A stretch of DNA of 64,000 nt from Cymbomonas tetramitiformis (taxonomy: Eukaryota; Chlorophyta; Pyramimonadophyceae; Pyramimonadales; Pyramimonadaceae). Below the pieces are notes generated by a model. The model was not told the DNA's origin. It saw only the letters and a program-made list of their open reading frames with translations, and searched no databases. Of this stretch, positions 62,071 to 64,000 are shown piece by piece. The stretch spans positions 62,001 to 126,000 of the forward strand of contig LGRX02035246.1 of assembly GCA_001247695.2 (NCBI GenBank). The letters run 5' to 3'. How positions within the stretch are numbered: position 1 is the first letter of the stretch; every line of letters starts with the position of its first letter. A program made the translations under genes and the position numbers.

Positions 62071-62164
62071 TGAGCCGATATGTCTATGCGTCTGTGTGTG
62101 TCATCGGGAGTAATCTGGGATTGACACGATGACAGTGAAATTGGGCCTGTAATCACGATGAGAA

Positions 62165-62410
62165 TGAGTACCAGATGTCCGGGGTATGACAGTATGACAC
62201 TATGACACTATGCCACTATGACACTATAGTAGTATGACAGTACTGTGGGGTGGTCATCGTGGCACTTAGTCAAACCCTCGCGGAATGGCCGGATTCGCAT
62301 CGGGATCAGAAAGACAATGAAATCGAGTATCAGATGTCGGGGGTATGACAGTATGACACTATGACAGTATGACAATATGACACTATGACAGTACTGTATG
62401 ACAGTCATCG
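62165..62410. repeat. (ACTATGAC)n microsatellite in a longer duplication
   Basis: Two blocks of ACTATGAC/AGTATGAC repeats (about 62188-62240 and 62340-62405) each follow a CAGATGTC-GGGGTATGACAG word and precede GTCATCGTG. The flanks are duplicated too. Confidence 0.88.
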
Positions 62411-63748
62411 TGTCAGTCCGTCGACGTGACATCTGAATCGAGAATGACGAATCGGAATTAGAAATGAGATCGGATCAGGAATTGAACGTTGGGCCGTGGT
62501 GTGACATCGGGTGCCGGGTGGTTGACCCTGCAGCCCGAGTGACGAGTGAATAAGTAGAGCACTTGAGAAGTGTTTAGCCTTCAGAACTCGGAACCGAACT
62601 ATCGTTTGCACCTCAATCTGGCCCTGATCCAGTATATTATAAAAACCGAATTGTGTACCTTTGCACGTTTCAATCAAAAACATCATTCCGAGTATACGTC
62701 GTAGTGCCCTTGGCACATTTGGTATCTTTGTGCGTTTGAACGACTCCGCGCGTTCAACCACGGACCTGTTATAACTTACGGAATACTGCAGGGGAGGAGC
62801 TGTACTTTTGGCTACCTTTGCGCAATTTCTACGTTAGGAAAATCGTTTTTTTTGTAGAAGGACTCCAGCAAATACCTCCAAAAGTCATTAAAAAGCAGTA
62901 TCCGGCTCCCTTAACACTGGGGGCTCAAACCGGCTCTTCGACCCAAGCATGCCTGACAAGATCTTAAAACCAAACTTCGTCTAAGGCCAGTTCCGACCGA
63001 TTTCGAGCAGTAAGGTTGGATACTAGGGTCTATCATGGCCCCATTCCAGGCATGCAACTAGTTACAGACCCCTAAAAGCAGCAAAAACAGCGAAAACAGC
63101 ACTTTTTAGCAGTTTTAGCCTATTTTTAGCCTACCCCAAACCCTTCTCCAACAGTCCCCACCACCAAAAACCTTCCCCCCAGACCCCACAGAACCGCCCA
63201 GAACCCTCCAACACTGCCCATACGGCCACCAGCAGTTGGGAAAGCCACTCAAAACAGCGCTTTTGCCAGTTTATGGCAGTTCCCCCACAAAAGCACAGAA
63301 AAGAGTGGTGGAAACAGGGACCCCTCAAGTGGTTATTTCAACCGGACTCCACTTTCCCACCGGCAGGAGCCTTCGATAACTCCCCAGAGGGCCCCCTCCC
63401 ACCTTCTCCATCCTCCTCAGACGACGAGGTGGAAGACAGCTAAGCGCCTGGACAGCATACACCCTGGCTATTCCACCAGACCGCCACTTTCGCGAGTGGT
63501 ACAACTAGGGGTTCACGGTTTTTGTCTTCAACTACCCGGACCCGTATCATCCAGACATACCTGTGCTTCCTGGTGAAACCTTGGCTGGAGCTCCACCGTC
63601 TCCAGAAGTCAGCCCTCCACCTTCTCCTCCTCCTTCCCCCCTCCACTTCGACGACTCTGAATAAATAAAAGGCGAGCACTCCCTACTTTCTGCTCACCTG
63701 TGGCTTTTGCCACACCCAGTCTACGATCTAATCAGCTCAGCAGCCAGT
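62411..63748 (+). other. Unassigned stretch with proline-rich, acidic-ended frames
   Basis: No domain is recognised. Two plus-strand segments look coding. One, up to 63442, contains EWWKQGPLKWLFQPDS and ends PPSPSSSDDEVEDS. The other, 63450-63664, contains AWTAYTLAIPPDRHFREWYN, one TAG, NYPDPYHPDIPVLPGET, a (SPPPS) run and ends HFDDSE before AATAAATAAA. Both end in Asp/Glu after Pro-Ser runs, so they may be related exons or repeats. Confidence 0.35.
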
Positions 63749-64000
63749 ATGTCACAGCATATATCAGAGTCCTTTCCCAGCATGGGGGTCAGCGCGGAGC
63801 CGTTACGCCCCCCATTGTTCTCACCCCTCACCTTTCCATCTCCCACTACATACGCTTCCGCTCACCCCCTTCCACACCCAGGCACCACCATGCCCTATAC
63901 CGCGGTGCCCCGCCCATACACCATGCCGGATGGCACCCCCGCGCAGGCTGTATGCGGCGTTGGAACGGCTCCAATTGGGTACTGCCCCAATCAGCGCCCC
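63749..64000 (+). CDS. Proline-rich frame, open to the window end (partial)
   Basis: From ATG 63749 at least 84 residues, starting MSQHISESFPSMGVSAEPLR, with many Pro, Ser and Thr. It remains open at the edge. An AATAAATAAAAGG word about 85 bp upstream could serve as a TATA-like element. The composition and position recall the start of a retroelement gag, but no motif proves it. Confidence 0.4.
   Translation, partial: MSQHISESFPSMGVSAEPLRPPLFSPLTFPSPTTYASAHPLPHPGTTMPYTAVPRPYTMPDGTPAQAVCGVGTAPIGYCPNQRP

Overview
The window is repeat-rich nuclear DNA of a eukaryote, probably a protist or alga. The signs are GT-AG introns of about 80-100 bp, TATA-type promoters, LTR and non-LTR retrotransposons and DNA transposons with target-site duplications (TSDs), and no bacterial operons or ribosome binding sites. 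The lineage cannot be fixed from the sequence. Host-like genes are few, and most of the window is transposons inserted into one another. Layout: (1) 1-10050 is AT-rich. It holds relics of Ty3/gypsy elements, a 1.45-kb hAT element with an exact 8-bp TSD, and two copies of a long non-coding repeat. One copy is broken by a 5'-truncated non-LTR element and by a 957-bp element with perfect 20-bp terminal inverted repeats (TIRs). (2) 10051-17200 holds two tandem copies of a structured dispersed repeat (a third is at 32225), a complete 1.8-kb non-autonomous LTR element with 228-bp LTRs and a 5-bp TSD, and a TA-flanked MITE. (3) 17200-33600 has most of the host-like material: a degenerate three-copy gene family of which one copy ends in an intact RING finger, a SAM-like gene lying between inverted repeats, minisatellites, an inverted pair of MITEs and a TATA-box gene start. 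(4) 33640-49136 is a nest of insertions. A decayed chromodomain Ty3/gypsy lies beside a second Ty3/gypsy. The second gypsy was entered twice by a hAT-type MITE (8-bp TSDs), and the first MITE was entered by an almost intact 8.9-kb Ty1/copia (5-bp TSD, LTRs about 99% identical). (5) 49137-57990 has a zinc-finger gene, a two-exon gene for a probable secreted protein, a gag fragment whose N-terminus is made of repeat sequence, and tandem repeats. (6) 57990-61730 is a decayed non-LTR retrotransposon; a truncated relative of it is at 4666-5280. The last bases open an unfinished proline-rich reading frame. Main observation: three unrelated retroelement classes here, Ty3/gypsy, Ty1/copia and non-LTR, each contain the same kind of extra domain. 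It resembles the phage-type DNA N6-adenine methyltransferase (Dam) fold, with an acidic motif (clear FDVD in the gypsy), then NPP[Y/F], then a hydrophobic strand ending in Pro. The domain is in a different place in each: between RNase H and integrase in gypsy, between protease and integrase in copia, and after RNase H and a Cys/His knuckle in the non-LTR element. A Dam-like domain is established in DIRS-type tyrosine-recombinase retrotransposons; I do not know of it in these three classes together. A second lead is the three-copy dispersed repeat, whose hairpins keep their pairing through compensating changes, as a functional RNA would.
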